From assembly GCA_946545145.1 (NCBI GenBank), contig CAMNNG010000022.1, positions 1-14,233 on the forward strand: DNA of 14,233 nucleotides, read 5' to 3'. Below are positions 13,187-14,233 of this stretch, piece by piece. The position numbers and the translations under genes are program-made. Each line of letters begins with the position of its first letter. Position 1 is the first letter of the stretch. The DNA is from an uncultured Bacillota bacterium (GTDB lineage: Bacteria > Bacillota > Clostridia > Peptostreptococcales > Anaerovoracaceae). The notes under the pieces are model-generated. The model was not told where the DNA came from and searched no databases. It saw nothing but the letters and a program-made list of their open reading frames with translations.

Positions 13187-14137
13187 ATGGCAAAGGTTAT
13201 TTGTACGCATTGCGGAGCGGCGAATCCGGAAGAGTCTGCTTTCTGTGAGCAGTGCGGGGCGGCGCTGGAAAAACAGCAGTCTGCAGAGCAGCAGGCAGTC
13301 CGTTATCAGGAAGCGCAGCCGGCAAAGAAGAGCGGCGGCAAGAAGTGGATCATACCGGTGGTGATACTTCTGGTATTGGCGCTTGCGGGCGGCGGAATAT
13401 ATATGTATCAGAAGCATCAGGCGGCTGAAGAGGCCAGAATAGCAGCAGAGAAAGCCAAGGCGGCCAAGGAGAAAGCGGAGGCTGAAAAGACTATCCCGAT
13501 AGATCTTGCGTCCATTATGACGACGCCGCAGATCACCGGTGAAGACGGAAACGGCATCGTTTCGACAGAGCCGGTCGTAGACGGCAACAAGTCCACGGTC
13601 ATACTGAACTCGATCAACGAAAAGAAGAAAGAAGATATGGGCAAGTTCCTGAACTCGGTCAAATATAAAGCTTCTCCGAATGAAGGTCTTTCGAACGGCG
13701 ACAAGGTGAAGATACAGATCGACTACGACAAGGAGCTGGCGGCCAAACTCAACCTCGAGATCTCGGGAACTTCGGCCGAGGTCAAAGTCAAGGGGCTGAC
13801 AGAACCCGCGCAGACATATACAGAAAGCTACAGCGATGACGAAGTGCCGGGCGATGTATTTCCTTGGAGCAGTGACGCATATGTCGAAGAATCGGAGGCG
13901 GAGGCCCTCACCGATTATGAGCTTCGCATAGCGATCAATGAGATATATGCAAGACACGGCTTCACATTCGGCAAAGCTGATCTGAAAAAACACTTTGAGG
14001 CTCAGGACTGGTACACACCGACGACTGACGATGTTCCGGACAGCGAACTGAATGAATATGAGTACGCCAATGTGCAGGTGCTCAAAGATGAGCGACAGGC
14101 GAGAAAGGACGCGGGTACCTGGCCATATAGCAAATAG
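13187..14137 (+). CDS. Zinc-ribbon, single-pass membrane protein with a C-terminal YARHG domain
   Basis: 316 aa. The N-terminal zinc ribbon has CTHCG...CEQCG (Cys6, Cys9, Cys20, Cys23), in the cytoplasm by topology. A Gln/Ala/Lys linker and one transmembrane helix (about 53-75, WIIPVVILLVLALAGGG) follow. Next is a charged coiled coil of Ala/Glu/Lys (about 77-105), then a beta-rich middle domain (about 115-220, ending in KVKGLTEPAQTYTESYSDD). The outer domain at about 240-300 contains Y-A-R-H-G (254-258) and the closing WYTPTTDDVPDSELNEYEYANV. YARHG domains are extracellular modules of unknown biochemical role in Bacillota. The ATG at 13187 has AGAGG at 13175-13179. It is a lone gene after the oxidoreductase terminator. 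A zinc ribbon joined to an outer YARHG domain suggests a sensor or anchor, which is inference. No terminator was seen after it. Confidence 0.9.
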   Translation: MAKVICTHCGAANPEESAFCEQCGAALEKQQSAEQQAVRYQEAQPAKKSGGKKWIIPVVILLVLALAGGGIYMYQKHQAAEEARIAAEKAKAAKEKAEAEKTIPIDLASIMTTPQITGEDGNGIVSTEPVVDGNKSTVILNSINEKKKEDMGKFLNSVKYKASPNEGLSNGDKVKIQIDYDKELAAKLNLEISGTSAEVKVKGLTEPAQTYTESYSDDEVPGDVFPWSSDAYVEESEAEALTDYELRIAINEIYARHGFTFGKADLKKHFEAQDWYTPTTDDVPDSELNEYEYANVQVLKDERQARKDAGTWPYSK

Positions 14138-14154
14138 GACTGTGAACGATTGCT

Positions 14155-14208
14155 CAACAATGTTGCAAATCTTTGTACTTTGACTTAAAACAACTAAAGA
14201 GTTAGGAT
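14155..14208 (+). promoter_or_regulatory. Probable promoter of the next gene, with an upstream palindrome
   Basis: TTGACT (14180-14185), a 17-bp spacer, and TAGGAT (14203-14208), four of six -10 matches. TATAAG at 14214-14219 is an alternative -10. CAACA-A-TGTTG (14155-14165) just upstream is an odd palindrome that could be an operator or a weak hairpin ending the YARHG gene. The gene it would serve lies beyond the window. Confidence 0.45.
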
Positions 14209-14233
14209 TAGAGTATAAGAATCGGAGTATGAT

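Noticed and set aside
13028..13993. 321-codon open frame on the minus strand
   Set aside because: It runs through a terminator and opposite the zinc-ribbon/YARHG gene, and has no recognisable motif.

Overview
The window looks like chromosomal DNA from an anaerobic, amino-acid-fermenting member of the Bacillota, probably class Clostridia. The evidence is strong AGGAGG-type ribosome binding sites, compact operons, TTGNNN/TATAAT promoters, Rho-independent terminators, an ATP-type PEP carboxykinase and a four-subunit ferredoxin-linked 2-oxoacid oxidoreductase. The lineage below class level is inferred and not proven by anything here. No tRNA, rRNA, CRISPR array, transposase or phage gene was seen.

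Layout. (1) 3-113: the last 36 codons of an unidentified gene. (2) 182-4787: a tightly coupled three-gene operon. Two large, diverged YhgE/Pip-type membrane proteins flank a 136-residue protein with two membrane segments. It is read from an extended -10 promoter that overlaps the stop codon of the preceding gene. (3) 4810-6637: pckA, with a near-consensus promoter carrying a perfect palindrome in its spacer, a leader of about 118 nt, and a strong terminator that is probably bidirectional. (4) 6655-6840, minus strand: a short gene of unknown function converging on pckA. (5) 6841-7178: a divergent regulatory region with a symmetric -10 element, a good promoter facing right and a long leader with a hairpin. 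(6) 7179-9486: a polar amino-acid ABC importer (lipoprotein, permease, ATPase) closed by a terminator. (7) 9487-9865: mostly non-coding, with a fragment resembling one FIVAR-type surface-protein repeat and a terminator/promoter overlap. (8) 9832-13047: the gamma-delta-alpha-beta oxidoreductase operon and its terminator. (9) 13048-14137: a zinc-ribbon/YARHG membrane protein preceded by two mutually exclusive hairpins. (10) 14138-14233: a probable promoter for the next gene.

How the parts fit. The importer brings in amino acids. The oxidoreductase converts a 2-oxoacid (pyruvate, or branched-chain 2-oxoacids from amino-acid deamination) to acyl-CoA, CO2 and reduced ferredoxin. PEP carboxykinase links C4 acids and PEP, with ATP made or spent. 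These are neighbouring metabolic operons with their own promoters, not one system. The least understood parts are the Pip-small protein-Pip operon, the small convergent gene, and the leaders of pckA, the importer and the YARHG gene.
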